This document shows positions 33,201 to 45,246 of a stretch of 64,000 nt of DNA, one piece after another. Positions within the stretch are counted from its first letter, which is position 1; the number at the start of each line of letters is the position of its first letter. The position numbers were made by a program, and so were the translations under genes. The notes under the pieces were generated by a model. It was not told the DNA's origin. It did no database searches and saw only the letters and a list, made by a program, of their open reading frames with translations. Origin of the DNA: Fragum whitleyi. Lineage: Eukaryota; Mollusca; Bivalvia; Cardiida; Cardiidae. The stretch covers positions 38,012,715 through 38,076,714 of the forward strand of contig OX411559.1 of assembly GCA_948146395.1 (NCBI GenBank), given 5' to 3'.

Positions 33201-34469
33201 TCAGTATTCTACGGCTATCCCAATACCAAACCACATGTGTATAGTAATTTGCCAGACAATACTTGTGTAAAGGCACGCCTTCTCAAATCCGATCAGAAGT
33301 TGGCCCCAAGTCAAGACCAGATCGGTGCTTTTTTCAATCAGATTCTGGCTATTCGGAGCATAAATTGTTGAAACGTTATCCCCAACGTCAATATCGGTTT
33401 CGTCTTTTTCTTTGAATGATTGAACCCGATTTTTCTTGAGGAAGTTGAAATCAGGAAATGGAAAGGCCATACCCTCGTCCCCGTGAAATTTCCTTTTCTG
33501 TGAAAAATAGATCGAGACAACTGAAACGACGACTGTTAAACAACTCCAAGCCAGTTGTAACCCCATATACAGCCCCAAAACGGAAACGTTATCTGACGTC
33601 ACCGGAAGAGAGTCGTTTACGATTGTCATGAAAACGGCCAAGGTCAGAAAGGTCGAAATACTCAAGGTCATTCTCTCGCCGCTCTCTGCCGGTAGAATGA
33701 AGCAGAAGATGTTCAGGAATGACGTTAACAATAACGGTGACACGACGTTCATGACGTAAAAGAGTGGCTTACGTCTTACCGTAAATGGAAACTTCAAGTG
33801 GTGGAAAAAGCTGTTAGCGAAAAATTCACAATAGAAGTACGACTGTCCTGCTTTAAAGTCCCACTCTCCATTTTTAGAATATTGTGACGTGTCGATGGAA
33901 TTTTCAGTGGCGATCATAAACATTTCATCCGCAAGGTGCATGAAAGACTTAAAGTCGATGATGCATTTTTGCTCATCAAAAGGATACATACTAATATCGA
34001 CAGGACAAGCGATTGTCATGCTCTTGAATATACTTAGTTTGGCCCTTCCCGTATAATCGACAGCGACAAAACCATCTTCAGAAACGTCCATAGAGGTCTC
34101 AAATGAACCCTCAATGTGAAGGTCGGGTACCCATATTTTTGCCGGTTTTACGTAGATATGTTGAAGGTCACTGTAGTTGCTAGGCGACCAGGTCAAGGTC
34201 ACGTCTTGCCAAACCATGTCAATAAAGGTCCTTGCAGAGAATGTTTGCGTCTTTACATCTAGGTTATCCAAAACGATCATCTTTAGCTTGATTTCAACTC
34301 CAATAGGGTCGGTTTTGTTGACTCGAGGTATTACACTCGGGTTGTAATTTGCCAACAATTGTGTATGAAGCAGCCGTTCCTGTTCAACAATTGTAGTGCT
34401 TGAAGAGAATGGTATCAGTGCACAAACGATTATTAGGACGACGTTAATCCTCTCTATGAAATCCATCAT
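33201..34469 (-). CDS. Cys-loop ligand-gated ion channel subunit, nAChR-like, intronless (channel 2)
   Basis: A 422-residue subunit in the opposite orientation to the 11155-12423 gene and very similar along its length. It has a signal peptide (about 1-24), WQDVTLTW, IWVPDLHI, a Cys-loop with 13 residues between the cysteines, and four membrane helices. The M2 start SGERMTLSIS again has Glu at -1' and Leu at 9', arguing for cation selectivity. M1 to M3 are nearly identical between the two. Loop C is not: GEW-DFKAGQS-YFY-CEF here against GEW-ELSTEKA-YFY-DEL there, giving this copy a single Cys but still no vicinal pair. The M3-M4 loop and signal peptide also differ. A recent inverted duplicate, with ligand preference possibly altered. 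Confidence 0.9.
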   Translation of the reverse strand: MMDFIERINVVLIIVCALIPFSSSTTIVEQERLLHTQLLANYNPSVIPRVNKTDPIGVEIKLKMIVLDNLDVKTQTFSARTFIDMVWQDVTLTWSPSNYSDLQHIYVKPAKIWVPDLHIEGSFETSMDVSEDGFVAVDYTGRAKLSIFKSMTIACPVDISMYPFDEQKCIIDFKSFMHLADEMFMIATENSIDTSQYSKNGEWDFKAGQSYFYCEFFANSFFHHLKFPFTVRRKPLFYVMNVVSPLLLTSFLNIFCFILPAESGERMTLSISTFLTLAVFMTIVNDSLPVTSDNVSVLGLYMGLQLAWSCLTVVVSVVSIYFSQKRKFHGDEGMAFPFPDFNFLKKNRVQSFKEKDETDIDVGDNVSTIYAPNSQNLIEKSTDLVLTWGQLLIGFEKACLYTSIVWQITIHMWFGIGIAVEY

Positions 34470-34980
34470 TATATGTTGTTAAATTGTTTATCAATCACGC
34501 CGAATTAGAAAGCTTTAATTTTACAATGTCGTTACTAAAAAGGCACAAATCCTTGTCGAAAGGAGTGTAGATAATTAACCAAACAGGGCAGATCTAGCTC
34601 TATTTAATATGTGATTACTACAGAAAGAATCACAAGTAAATTTTGTGCCAGTTTGATGAATTCTGTATAAAGAGCTATTTTATTTTCTGGCATGAATACG
34701 TCCTTGACATCTATTTTTTTAAAAAAATAGATTATCTTTAAAATGATAAGTATTTCAGTGGAACATAATAAGAAACAATGTTTTTTTTTAATTCTTTTTT
34801 AAGTATTGTCATGAATATGTTGTTTATGTAAGGAGTTTTTTTTATTTATTTTGTCCATTATATAACTGTTACAAACTCATGAAGTGGAAATTCAAACAAA
34901 CTACCGTCTCCTTTTATTGACAAATACTAAGTATGACCGTACGGCGAATGAGGACCAGACGCCACATCATATAACAAATA
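34470..34980. other. Upstream region of channel 2
   Basis: AT-rich, with T and A homopolymer runs; no gene and no promoter element that I can defend. Confidence 0.35.
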
Positions 34981-35055
34981 AATGGCTCAGCGCGAACCAG
35001 TTGTAACTGCCTATATTTTTATAGGCAGTTACAACAGTTTCGCACTGAGCCATTG
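34981..35055. repeat. Short palindrome
   Basis: AATGGCTCAGCGCGAACCAG and the complementary AACAGTTTCGCACTGAGCCA flank GTAACTGCCTAT / ATAGGCAGTTAC. Arms of about 35 bases. It borders a TGACCCGTC-like MITE end at about 35111. Confidence 0.6.
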
Positions 35056-35388
35056 GAATGCTTGTCTAAAGCAAATGTTAGAAATGGCACTCCTTTCGAA
35101 ATGGATATGTTTATGTGACCCCTTACGTGAAAAAGGACCATCTGTGAATTCCTTGAAATCAGGATTTGAAAAAGAGATTGGTTCCAGTGCAGGCCAACCA
35201 GGGGTCGCGTCTCAAATACTCTTTCAGGGGAAGATGAATATATCATTCTAGATGCCAAAAATCAACCGAGAGCGAACAGTCGCGCAGGAAGTTAGCCTGC
35301 GCTGGCCGAGCAGTCTGACTAAGGGTGATATTTTACGCGCTAACAAGATGGCATCTTCTCGACCCAGCAGGAGAGAATGTACTTATGA

Positions 35389-35516
35389 TCCTGCGTTCAG
35401 GATAACAAAACGTGACAAACTGTTTGTAAATTTTATCTGCTTTGCATGTATGCTTGCGTGAAAAGCGGGGTATGATTTACAAACAGTTTGCCACGTTTTG
35501 TTATCCTGAACGCAGG
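35389..35516. repeat. Snap-back hairpin element, longest-armed copy
   Basis: CTGCGTTCAGGATAACAAAA pairs with TTTTGTTATCCTGAACGCAG. The inner ACAAACTGTTTGTAAATTTT and its complement surround a TTGCATGTATGCTTGCG loop. This copy shows the outer arms that are worn in the copies at 7250 and 12452. Confidence 0.7.
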
Positions 35517-35537
35517 GTTTATACGGAGATGATCGGA

Positions 35538-35716
35538 TTGATTTACTAAATGTGGTTTAACGCCGCTTTCAAAATTTTTCAGTTATACCGCGGCGACTGG
35601 AGCACCTAACAATGGATTCCTGGTATTTCTCACACCAGTACTACCATTACATTCTTTCCTAGCCCCCAGCTGAAATCCCACGTAGTCTACGATTATCGAC
35701 CCATTGGTGGGAGACA
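35538..35716 (-). repeat. tRNA-derived SINE, 3' body, head lost
   Basis: Reads on the minus strand from GGGTCGATAATCGTAGACTA through GGTGCTCCAGTCGCCGCGGT to GCGGCGTTAAACC. The tRNA-like part is missing. Confidence 0.65.
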
Positions 35717-35795
35717 AATAGGAGATAATCAGAGAAAGTCCGGCAAGCGAAACTTTTTTCTTGCTCAGCCAATACAACCATCTTATTATATCAGT

Positions 35796-36075
35796 CGCCT
35801 TCGTAGCGCAGTTGGTAGCACGTCGGGTTGTCAATCTAGAAGTCCCGGGGTCGATCCCCGAAGGCGGAACTCATCCTTTCCTACTGTTTCTCTCACCAAG
35901 GGCTGATAATCATGCTCCTATGTGAGATAGCAGTTAGAGACCAGGTTAGAGTGTGATTGTAGTACTGGTGTGAGAAATATCAAGAAATAATTTTTGTTAG
36001 GTGCTCAAGCCGTAGCGCTATAACTACAAGATTGTTGAAAGCGGCGTAAAACCCAATACAGTCAGTCGATCAATA
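35796..36075 (+). repeat. tRNA-derived SINE, nearly full length
   Basis: Head CGCCTTCGTAGCGCAGTTGG with acceptor complement CCGAAGGCGG, B box GGGTCGATCCCC, body GGGCTGATAATCATGCTCC to GTGCTCAAGCCGTAGCGC and tail AATACAGTCAGTCGATCAAT. It lies back-to-back with the preceding minus-strand copy. Confidence 0.75.
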
Positions 36076-36345
36076 ATAATATTTCAATAATCGACTAGCG
36101 TACTGTTGGAGTCGTACTTTTTCGCGTGACTGGTCAAATTATACAACCGTCTCCATTTATTTACTCAGAAACAATATACGATTGATGTTCACTGTCAGTT
36201 CATATTTGAAATTTAAAAGAAAGGGACGTTCGAACAATTCGCACTTCTTACAAAGAAAATGGAATTTTTGACGTTACATCTACCTTTAATAGCGACTAAT
36301 AATACACTTTAAAAATAGTGGTCGATTCAATCCCTATGACGATGA

Positions 36346-36617
36346 TTGATTGATTGAATGGGTTTAACGCCTCTTTCAACAACTTCGCAGTTATATCGCG
36401 GCGGCCGGAGCACCTAACAATGGATTCTTTGTTTTTCTTACACCTGTACTACCATTACACCCTTTCCTAGCCTCCGACTGCTATCTCACATAGGTTTACG
36501 ATTATCTACCCATTGGGGACAGACGTCGGAAAGGATATTTGCCGCCACCGGGGATCGAACCCACGACTTCCAGATTGGAAGTCTTATGCCTAACCAACTG
36601 CGCTTTGGTGGCGGCCC
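36346..36617 (-). repeat. tRNA-derived SINE, full length
   Basis: Minus strand: GCCGCCACCAAAGCGCAGTT head, GGGTTCGATCCCCGGTGGCG, body, and an AATC tail read as GATTGATTGATTG on the plus strand at 36346. The acceptor arms GCCGCCACC / GGTGGCG pair. Confidence 0.8.
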
Positions 36618-37799
36618 TATGACGATGAAAGGAAGGGCGTTAATTCTACGCAATTGTTACGTACGTAATGTGGATACGGGTAATATCATTAGTCCAATAT
36701 CCCGTTAATTCTGTTCATGGATGAACATGACAACGTAAATAAATAGGACTTATTCAAGCTGTAGCTACGACGACTTGATCTTTCATGAACGAACTCATGA
36801 TCCGATTAATAGTTCTTAGAAAACTATCCCCTCTCCTCGAAAAAAATGACAAAAAAGCTTTTATTATGCTCAACTCAAAATTTTATAACCTCGGACCCGG
36901 AACTCATAAGCAGTTTCGCTCTGTATCCTTGCACTTTCCATGTAATGCATTTAGGAACATCATGTAATTGACTCTCAGGTAGATAAAATCTCTTCTAATT
37001 CACTCGTTCAGGGCATAATTCTTGACATTCAAAATACGCACTCCATTTTTAGATAAGCCCCGAAATCGGAAAATTACGCTCTAAAACCGCACAAAACCAC
37101 CACAACTTTATGAAATCAATTAAACTATTCCTTTATCTTGTATGGATTTGACAGTAATTTAAATGGTTCTTCATTTGCCATGAAAAGGCAGCATGCCCAG
37201 GTATGTTATATATCAAAATGAAGCTATTTATGAGCACAAGCAGTTGAGCAACATAAGACTGACATAACTATAGCCGTATAGCCAAACATTGTGGAAAAGG
37301 GTCATCTTGTAGAGAACAAGCAACTGTATGACTGTTGGATAAAATTGGCTCATATTTTAACAAAGTACAGTCTAAAGTACTACCTAGGTACTAATACAAC
37401 ATTAGACCTCAGTCTCAAAAGGCTCTTTTTCTTGGCTTATGAAGCGCCCTTAAAATTGGGTCGCAATCACTTTACATGAACCTTGAAATCCACAGATCTT
37501 GGGCCCGAGGACTGGTGTTAGTGTCGATTCTTGTCAAATCCAAGGACTGTTAAAAGATGCACAATGTTGCAGGTCCTTCAGGCCTGTTGTTAATGGTCAT
37601 ATTATTTCCTATCTGTGAAGTTTTGAAAAAATATCTTTTTAACACGGAGTTTTTTCATTACTCTATGGAATACATTGTGGAAAAAGAAGAAATTTCTTAT
37701 CACTAGAGTTTCTTCTTTTACCAAATTGTTTTTCTCAAAATTTACTTTTTAAATTGCTAAAAATAAAACCTGTTTTCACGGAGGATCTGTTATTAACAG
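36618..37799. other. Gene-free stretch
   Basis: No gene recognised. The hairpin GAAGAAATTTCTTA...TTTCTTCTTT near 37688-37725 belongs to the small family also seen at 31-61 and 48050-48095. Confidence 0.35.
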
Positions 37800-38515
37800 T
37801 AAGGATCTGTAAGATTTATGGCGTAAAGGTCCTTCAGGCTGATGGCAGAAAAGAAGTTATTGTCGAACCCTGAAAAATTGGGAAGAAACCCACAGGTCCG
37901 TAAAGCTACATGTATCTCGAGCGACCACGTCTCTAAAGCTACCAATTTTATTTAAAACTTCATTCAATGAGGAAAAAATCTCTGGAAAAGTTGGCAATTT
38001 GGAACGGTCAGAATCAAACGAAGTAATCTGAAAGAGCATGTCTCAAGGATTATTCCTGTGAAAGTTGGTTGCATTCTACCCAGTAGTTTCAGAGATTTTT
38101 TTTTTATTATTTATTATATGGACTCACTTTACCGCATATACATCCCAAGTAATCAGCCTTATCAGAATTAAAAGAAGTAATGTGAAAGAGCATGTCCCAA
38201 ACATCGTTCCTGTGAAATTTGATTAAATCCTGACCAGCAGTTTCAGAGAAGAAGTTTTTTTTATTTAATCATATGAGACTCTGTTTTGGTGACTAAACAG
38301 CCTGTGGCGCCAAATTGGTCTGACGGATTAGGATTAAAAGAAGGATTCTGAAAGAGCATGTCCCAAGCGTAATCCCTTTGAAATTTGGTTGAACTATAAC
38401 GGTTGTTTCAGAGAAGGCGATGATTTAAGTAAAAGTTTACGTACGAACGGACGGATACACGACGAACACCGGACCACGACAATAGCTCCACAGGACATTC
38501 ATCCCGTGGAGCTAA
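37800..38515 (+). mobile_element. Pearl/HINE-like element with about 160-bp units and CTAA hairpin end
   Basis: Three units carry GAAAGAGCATGTCCCAA and GTTTCAGAGA at spacings of about 156-167 bases (38030, 38186, 38353). The 3' end is AAAAGTTTACG, then a run of ACGGACGGA-like repeats, then a hairpin AGCTCCAC / GTGGAGCT (38484-38513) followed by CTAA. The same order ends the 61245-63729 element. The left end is not located. Confidence 0.6.
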
Positions 38516-40663
38516 AATGAGATAAAAATTTATACCTTAGAACAAAAGAAACGTCGAACAATAATTTGTTATCGTTATGAGAATAAATGTACTGAAAATT
38601 CTTTCAACAGTCCTTTTCGGGACTTGTATCATGTCAACACAAATTGACACATTGAATAATATTCGGAGCATCGCTTGGACTTTTTCGTAAACTGGAAAGT
38701 ACCTCGGACGTAAGTGTAGTATTGTTTGGTTATTTGATGGATAATTTGGCTTCTGATTGGTACTTTGTTGCTTGAAGAACAATAACTTTCTTTTATGCTT
38801 TCCGATCGTCTGTGGAGATCTTTTGACGCGTTTTCATGGCTGAGCCCTTATTTTTCCCGAGGTCTATTCCGTAGAATCACCCATAATTCCCGATTGACTG
38901 ATGACGTGTTGATCCATGCATAGTCATTGCTATTTAAATAAGGTATCTTACTACTTAAAGGGACAAACAGTCCTTTTTTTCAAACGGTAACGTATAAAAT
39001 TTTGTTAACTTAAAATATCTTGATGGGCGAAACCGTACGGTTCTCGCTCAAGAGAAATGAAATGAGATGAATTGAAATTAATAATCTTTATAATTTGACC
39101 TACGTCGCGGAAGGGAAATTAGAGCGTTGAATATTTTTTATATTACACGAGTGTTATTACACTAGTTGAATAACTATGCAAATGAGCCAAGAGCAAATGG
39201 CATCGCTGTTTTGAAACCGCGTAAATGACGTCATAATGTATAGATCGTGACGTCAGTTTTAAACGGCGTTATAAGTTTCGCGGAAAATTGAAATGTTCAA
39301 ATTCAAGACGTTTGACGTTTTTTCGCAAAAAATCGGGACACATTATAAATAGAATATAAAATCTGTGCTCATAAGATACAGAATTTATTAAACTCATCAT
39401 CTGTTACAGATAAAAACTCGACGCAGCCTCGTTTTTATCTGTTTATAGATGACTTGTTTAATAAATTCGATATTTAATGAAAACACATTCATTATCCTTT
39501 ATATTCCAGATAAGGAGAACGCAAAATATACAGCACCATTTGACAATGAACAATTGGGTAGGCCAATAATACATGTTTCGGAAATTTCAATGTCATTTGG
39601 GGACGAAAATTAAGGGGGAGGCAATAATTTGAAAACATGAAATTTAAAGAATGTAGGAAAAATGATTAATCGATTTTGATTCATTTAGAACGATTTTATC
39701 GTAATATTATATAGTTTTATTTTGGTTGATCCCATATATTTCGTGCATTCTGATTGGCTGAATAATTTGTTCCATTCCCCAACGAAATTAGATTTGAGTA
39801 CGATTCCTCCAAAAGTAGTTCCGAAAGAAATCTGTCAAATTAGGAGAAATATTTACACTTTTGCTTCATCATATTGAATTATAAGATATGAATACAGCAT
39901 TTATTGATTTCATTGGAGTATGCTCTTTAAGACCTAACCACACACATGTATGAATCCGCTTCGTGTAATCATACAATGTGGTAAAGTTTTAAGCTTCATA
40001 CCTCCAAGAAATCAATAAATACCCTCTCCATCTCTGATTGAAGCGGAAGTCAAGAAAATCTTTTATTGACATTGAAAACATTGCAAGGTAGTTCTTAACC
40101 CGATTAAATTTGACCGGCTGAGAATTTTCTTTTCGTTCATACCAAGCCAAAACATTCCTTTATTCCAAGCCTCTTGTAAGTTACAATATTCGTAACACCA
40201 ATTTCACTTACTTGTCATATCAAACGCGAATTTTACAAATGCTTAAACTCTAATCTGCCAGCCCTGAAAATGCGAAATTTTGCAGCATAGATTCCTTAGG
40301 ACATCACATTTTCGCTATAAAGGGCAAATTATCGATCCCTATCGCTATAGAATTTCTTTCGGAATGAATCGAACAAAAGATTAGTGCAATTTACCTCTCA
40401 TTTCTCTATGTAGCCCGTTGGCTGAATAGTTAGCGTGCCCGACTCGTTATCAGATGGCTCAAGCGCAACCGAAGGTTGGTAATGTATTTGGGCAGGACAC
40501 TTTACAGTCAGAGGCCCAGTCCACACAGCTTTAAAAGTGTGTAACATTGGTTAGAACCCATTACCTCTCTCTTTCTAAGTTCATGATAAGAATTGGAATG
40601 AATTAGTACCACAATGAGGTCTTTCGATCCTTTTCGCGTTATCCTAAAATATCAATATAATAT
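38516..40663. other. Gene-free stretch with one inverted repeat
   Basis: An inverted repeat (GAATTTATTAAACTCATCAT / GATGACTTGTTTAATAAATT) lies at 39381-39469. A tRNA-like A-box segment (TTGGCTGAATAGTTAGCG) lies near 40418 without a convincing B box. About 55 bases at 38860-38913 repeat 15633-15685 in reverse. No gene. Confidence 0.4.
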
Positions 40664-40791
40664 GAGCCTGTGCGTGACATTTCCAACTATTTGAAATGTT
40701 TGTGAGGTGGAAACACTGCCAGGTGTAGACGGCCATATACTTTGAATGTAAACATTACACGAGTGTCTTCAGATACTTTGAGACCTTATTA

Positions 40792-42106
40792 TTATTATTT
40801 TATTGTTTTTCCGCCAAATTGGCGAGCATTACAATAATAACAAAACATTTGAACAAATTGAAATTGAAAGCTAGCAATCAGAGAAAGTTTAGAAAGAGAG
40901 AGACAGACTGAGTAAAGAAGGGAAATGACAAACATAATAACAAATTCAAAATCATGTACATATAAACAGGAAACACGACCCTCGTTACCATGACACTTTT
41001 ACGAAGAAATCATGACTAAACCATGGAAAAACTCGTTGATGTAAGAAAAATTAGTGTGTAAATTCTAAGAATGGATTAGTCTTTAAGAGGTGATCCATTA
41101 CTGATTGTTGGAGATTGTAGAGTCATGTTAGAGAGCTCTTTTTAGGGACAGGAAGCGAATGGCATGATAACGAAGGGCAGGATAACGTTACGAAAAGAAA
41201 TAATAAGTAAATATATATACAGGACGAGCAGCAAAACACAAAAAAGGGAGACAAACAAATAAGCCACATTGCAAATCTACACCCATCGGACAGATTCGAA
41301 AAACGAGAACTGTCATCAATCACCTGACAATTACCACAGTTCACGTAGAAATCGAGGGTGTAGAAAGCAAGGCGGGTTTTTTTTACATATAATACGTCAA
41401 AAGAGAGTTTCCTTGTCTCGAAAACGAAATACAAGGAATTGAATTGCGCACACATATACATAAACACATAAGCATATATGCATACACATATATTAACACA
41501 AATAAATGCATACACAAGCAAACAAATAAACATTTATTGATTGATTGATTGATTGATTGAATGGATTTTAACGCCGCTTTCAACATTTTTCAGTTATATC
41601 GCGGCGGCTGGAGCACCTAACGATAGTTTCCTGGTATTTCGCTCACCAGTACAACCACCACATCCTTTCCTAGCCTCCAGCTGCTATTTCACATAGGTCT
41701 ACGATTATCAACCCATTGGTGAAAGACAAACAGTCGGAAATATCGAGTGCCGCCGTCGGGGATCGAACCCGGGACCTTAATTAACATTTATACATAAATA
41801 TATATCTATTCAAACATATACACACATACGTACACACAATTACACACATAAACACATACATATACAAACATACACGTGCATACACACATACAAACACATA
41901 TACATACGACTGCACACATACATACACATATACGCGCATGCATACACAAATATATGACACATGTACACACAAATAAGCATGCATACACACATTCACATCT
42001 ATACATATACATACACTCAAGTACACATATGCGCTTACGCTTACACATACATACACATAAAAGCTATAATCTTAAGACTTTCCTCGCGACATTAAGTAGA
42101 AAGTAT
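40792..42106 (-). repeat. 3' UTR and tail of the minus-strand LINE, with microsatellite and SINE
   Basis: The minus strand runs from the LINE stop through a TATGTGTG-type microsatellite (41785-42060), across a SINE insertion, into further TATGTG/TTTATTTG tracts. It ends CAATAAAATAATAATAATAA at about 40792, a typical LINE tail. Open frames over the microsatellite are low-complexity artefacts. Confidence 0.55.
41537..41780 (-). repeat. tRNA-derived SINE, 5'-truncated, inside the LINE 3' UTR
   Basis: AATC tail at 41537-41560, body, and the B-box half of the head (GGTCCCGGGTTCGATCCCCG read on minus), cut off before the A box. AACATTTAT occurs on both sides (about 41528-41536 and 41786-41794) as a probable target duplication. 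Confidence 0.7.
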
Positions 42107-42889
42107 TTATTTAAGAAAAAAGTGCCAAAATTTTCCAAGAGTAGGTATGCTGTTACTAAGAATTTTGTGGTTAACATCATTGCTTTCAAATATATTTCTA
42201 AATCCCGAAAACAGAGCGACTACTTGTTTATGACTTTCTAAATTTTCAAACACCCTAAGAGAAAGATCATCTGCATGTGTTTTTATTCTTTGAAGTAGAT
42301 CATTGCGTAGATGGAGAGTGGCGGGACACTGTAAGAGGACGTGTTCACAGGAGGATATGAGAAGTGTGTTATTACAGTAATGACAAAAGTTTGTAAATGA
42401 GTCACTATAAAACTTTGCGATTATCTTAATACAGTTTTTACATGAATTCATCATTGCAGGACTATTGACTGACCTGCTGGCCTCCCATAGTTCAGAGTGA
42501 AATTTTAACTGGGGTTTTAAAAACAAAAAACTTGACAAGTGCATATCTGATTGAATTCTACCAAGCCAGACATTGTTTGCCAATCCATCAATTGCATTAC
42601 GAGACAGCCTTTTCCATTGACATTTATTAGGAAATAACCCTGTTACCATATAAGATCGTAAATAATCATCAAGAGAATACTTTTTAAGGAGTCTGATAGC
42701 ATCGGGAATAAAACCAAATTTAACCGATGTGTTAGGCCGATGAAAGGCAAAAAGCCGATAGTTAAATGGCTGTTTAGAGACATGCCCTGTTGATACATGA
42801 CAAAGTTGTCCCAGAAAGAGAAGTTTTTTATAATCAATCTCAAACTCTAATAGGAGTACACCAGAGAGACCAAGACTTATATCAGTTCT
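42107..42889 (-). pseudogene. LINE polymerase, 3' part of the split minus-strand element
   Basis: Open on the minus strand from the insertion boundary at 42889 to a stop at 42107. It carries the region after the reverse transcriptase (TDISLGLSGV, then IDYKKLLFLGQL) and a zinc-binding C-x2-C-x10-H-x4-C motif (CHYC...HVLLQC), as in the LINE at 16283-18121. It is in frame with the 53820-55175 part once the 10.9-kb insertion and its presumed GGCC duplication are removed. Confidence 0.75.
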
Positions 42890-43638
42890 GGGGCCGTATG
42901 CACAAAGATTCTAAGAGTAAAATTTCTCTTAGAATTCCATTTTTCTCTTAGTTTTGAGAGATTTTCTTAGTTTTTGGATTTTTTCTAAGTATTTCTCTAA
43001 GAATTTTTCTTAGACTAAATTTTACTCTTAGATGGATCGATTTTCCGCTAAGATGAAAATTTATCTTAGAAAATTCTTAAATTCGGCGTTTTTCTCTTAA
43101 ATATTTAAGATAGCTACCCCCCTATCTTAAATAAGTTAGAAAATTCTTAAAAATGGCGACGGTCCCCGCTTCAGATCGAATATATGTTCGTTTGAACATT
43201 TTTGAACTCGGGATGCGAAGTGTTTTATCATTTTTCGTAGTTTTTTGTAGTTTTCGTTGATTCTTTGATAAAAATAGGGGAGATAAACGTGTATTTACCG
43301 AGCTATCGACGAGTCCTAAAGCGTCCTTACCAACAGCTATATCATCGACAATTTTTCGATTTACATGGCTCTTTTACTGATTTAAATTGAAATTTACACT
43401 TAAACTGTTTGGAGAACGTTCCTGTAATTGTAAATCAACGCGGAAGAAAATCACTTGCTTCAAAGACGGAATCCCGGAATTACCCCACCCACTCAGAACC
43501 ATAGGACTGGGAAAACAGAACCATATGGGTCCTTGGAATCGGATCTGCTTATGTGAGAACCTCACGAACGATCTCGGAAATATTGGACTTGTAAAGAATA
43601 TGATTCATTGTTTATTGAAGGGATAATCTTTGTTCTGA

Positions 43639-45246
43639 GTGTTTGTAGATTCTGAATGTGGCATGTCATGCATACAGAAACTGAGACAAATAAACCCCCT
43701 CCACCACTGTATGTACCCACAAATGAATGAGATATCAGTTGACCAAGGTGGTGTATTAAAGCTCTTAGCCAACCTGAAGACAGGAAAAGCTGCAGGCCCC
43801 GACCAGATCAGACCAGTGGTGCTGAAGGAGCTGAGACAAGAACTGGTAGAAATAATTACTATTCTTTTTCAGAGGTCCCTCTCTACCGGCACCATTCCAT
43901 ATGACTGGACCAGAGCAAATGTATGCCCAATCTACAAGAAAGGAGACACTAGTGATCCAGCAAACTACCGGCCCATCTCCCTTACATGCATCCTCTGCAA
44001 AACCCTGGAGCACATTGTAGCCTCTAACCTCTCTGCACATCTCTCCTCTCACAACATTCTTTATGAACTACAGCATGGATTTCGGGAGAGACGCTCATGT
44101 GAGACACAACTTATTGAGCTCACCAAGTGTCTCTACAGAAACATCTCTGCTGGTAAGCAAACTGACCTGATACTCTTGGATTTCAGTAAGGCTTTTGATA
44201 AGGTCAACCATCAAAAGCTGCTCTATATTCTCCAAGAGTATGGCGTATCTCCACAGGTTATATCATGGAGTCGCTCTTTTCTGATTGGTAGAAGTCAAAC
44301 AGTTGTCCTTGATGGAGACAAGTCGGATGAAGTACCAGTTACCTCAGGCGTGCCCCAAGGTTCAGTCCTGGGCCCACTATTCTTCCTTATTTATATAAAC
44401 CAACTACCTCAATCTGTCTCTAAATCTCAAGTTCGCCTCTTTGCAGATGACACTGCTATCTATCTTACAATCAACTCTCCTTCTGACCCTGAAGCTCTTC
44501 AAAGAGATCTGGATGCACTGCAGGTATGGGAACAAGCCTGGGACATGGAGTTTAATCCTTCCAAATGCCAAGTGTTGCATGTCACAAGAAGCAAAAACCC
44601 AATCATGCACAAGTATTATCTCCATGACCAGGCTCTAGAAACTGTTCCTCATGCAAGATACCTGGGCCTTGATCTATCTTCTGATCTGAACTTCTCGGCC
44701 CACATCACAAGAATTACTGCAGCTGCAAATAGGTCTCTTTGCTTTCTAAAACGAAATATCACCACTAAGATGGAGAGAGTCAGAGAATTGGCATACATGT
44801 CACTGATCCGGCCACAGCTGGAATATGCTTCCACTGTGTGGAGCCCCCACACCAAATCCAATATTAAAAAGGTGGAACAGGTCCAAAGAAGAGCCATCAG
44901 GTGGGTCAAGCATGATTATTCCCCTCTTTCGAGTGTTACAGCCATGCAGGATGATCTGGGGTGGAGGTCTCTTGAGCATCGCAGGATTGACGCCAGACTT
45001 ATCATGTTTTATCGTATATATCACAACATTGTTGCAATTAAACTTCCGTTGTATATCCATGCACCAACCAGATTAACTAGACATATGCACCCTCTCTCTC
45101 TACGACAAATCCAGGTTAACTCTGATTACATCAAATATTCATTCTACCCTCACTCTATTAGCCTTTGGAACCAGTTACCCTGTCATATCGCCACACTCTC
45201 TGAGTTAGATCAGTTTAAGAGAGCTGTGGCAGGTATTCAATATTAG
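43639..45246 (+). CDS. LINE reverse transcriptase ORF (CR1/Jockey-like layout), 5'-truncated but uninterrupted
   Basis: A 535-residue open frame; real LINE sequence starts at about codon 30 (ISVDQGGVLKLLANL). The reverse transcriptase blocks are complete: GKAAGPDQIRP, DPANYRPISLTC, HGFRERRSCETQL, LLDFSKAFDKVNH, SGVPQGSVLGPLFFLIYIN and LFADDTAIYL with the catalytic DD near 44445. The C-terminal domain SLEHRRIDARLIMFYRIYHN ... SLWNQLP is typical of CR1/Jockey-type elements. Endonuclease and ORF1 are absent. It is more GC-rich than its surroundings and has no internal stop, so the copy is young. It is not autonomous. Confidence 0.85.
   Translation: MFVDSECGMSCIQKLRQINPLHHCMYPQMNEISVDQGGVLKLLANLKTGKAAGPDQIRPVVLKELRQELVEIITILFQRSLSTGTIPYDWTRANVCPIYKKGDTSDPANYRPISLTCILCKTLEHIVASNLSAHLSSHNILYELQHGFRERRSCETQLIELTKCLYRNISAGKQTDLILLDFSKAFDKVNHQKLLYILQEYGVSPQVISWSRSFLIGRSQTVVLDGDKSDEVPVTSGVPQGSVLGPLFFLIYINQLPQSVSKSQVRLFADDTAIYLTINSPSDPEALQRDLDALQVWEQAWDMEFNPSKCQVLHVTRSKNPIMHKYYLHDQALETVPHARYLGLDLSSDLNFSAHITRITAAANRSLCFLKRNITTKMERVRELAYMSLIRPQLEYASTVWSPHTKSNIKKVEQVQRRAIRWVKHDYSPLSSVTAMQDDLGWRSLEHRRIDARLIMFYRIYHNIVAIKLPLYIHAPTRLTRHMHPLSLRQIQVNSDYIKYSFYPHSISLWNQLPCHIATLSELDQFKRAVAGIQY

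Noticed and set aside
604..34469. Segmental duplication of a two-gene block (cGLR plus channel), giving cGLR1-channel1 and cGLR2-channel2
   Set aside because: The channels are nearly identical but cGLR1 and cGLR2 are far more diverged, and channel 2 is inverted. A single block duplication does not fit.
41781..42241. Cys/Tyr/Val-rich and His/Thr-rich open frames
   Set aside because: They are both strands of a TATGTG-type microsatellite in a LINE 3' UTR.
43387..43626. First exon of a transposase in the 10.9-kb element
   Set aside because: The 79-residue frame has no recognisable domain and no convincing splice partner.
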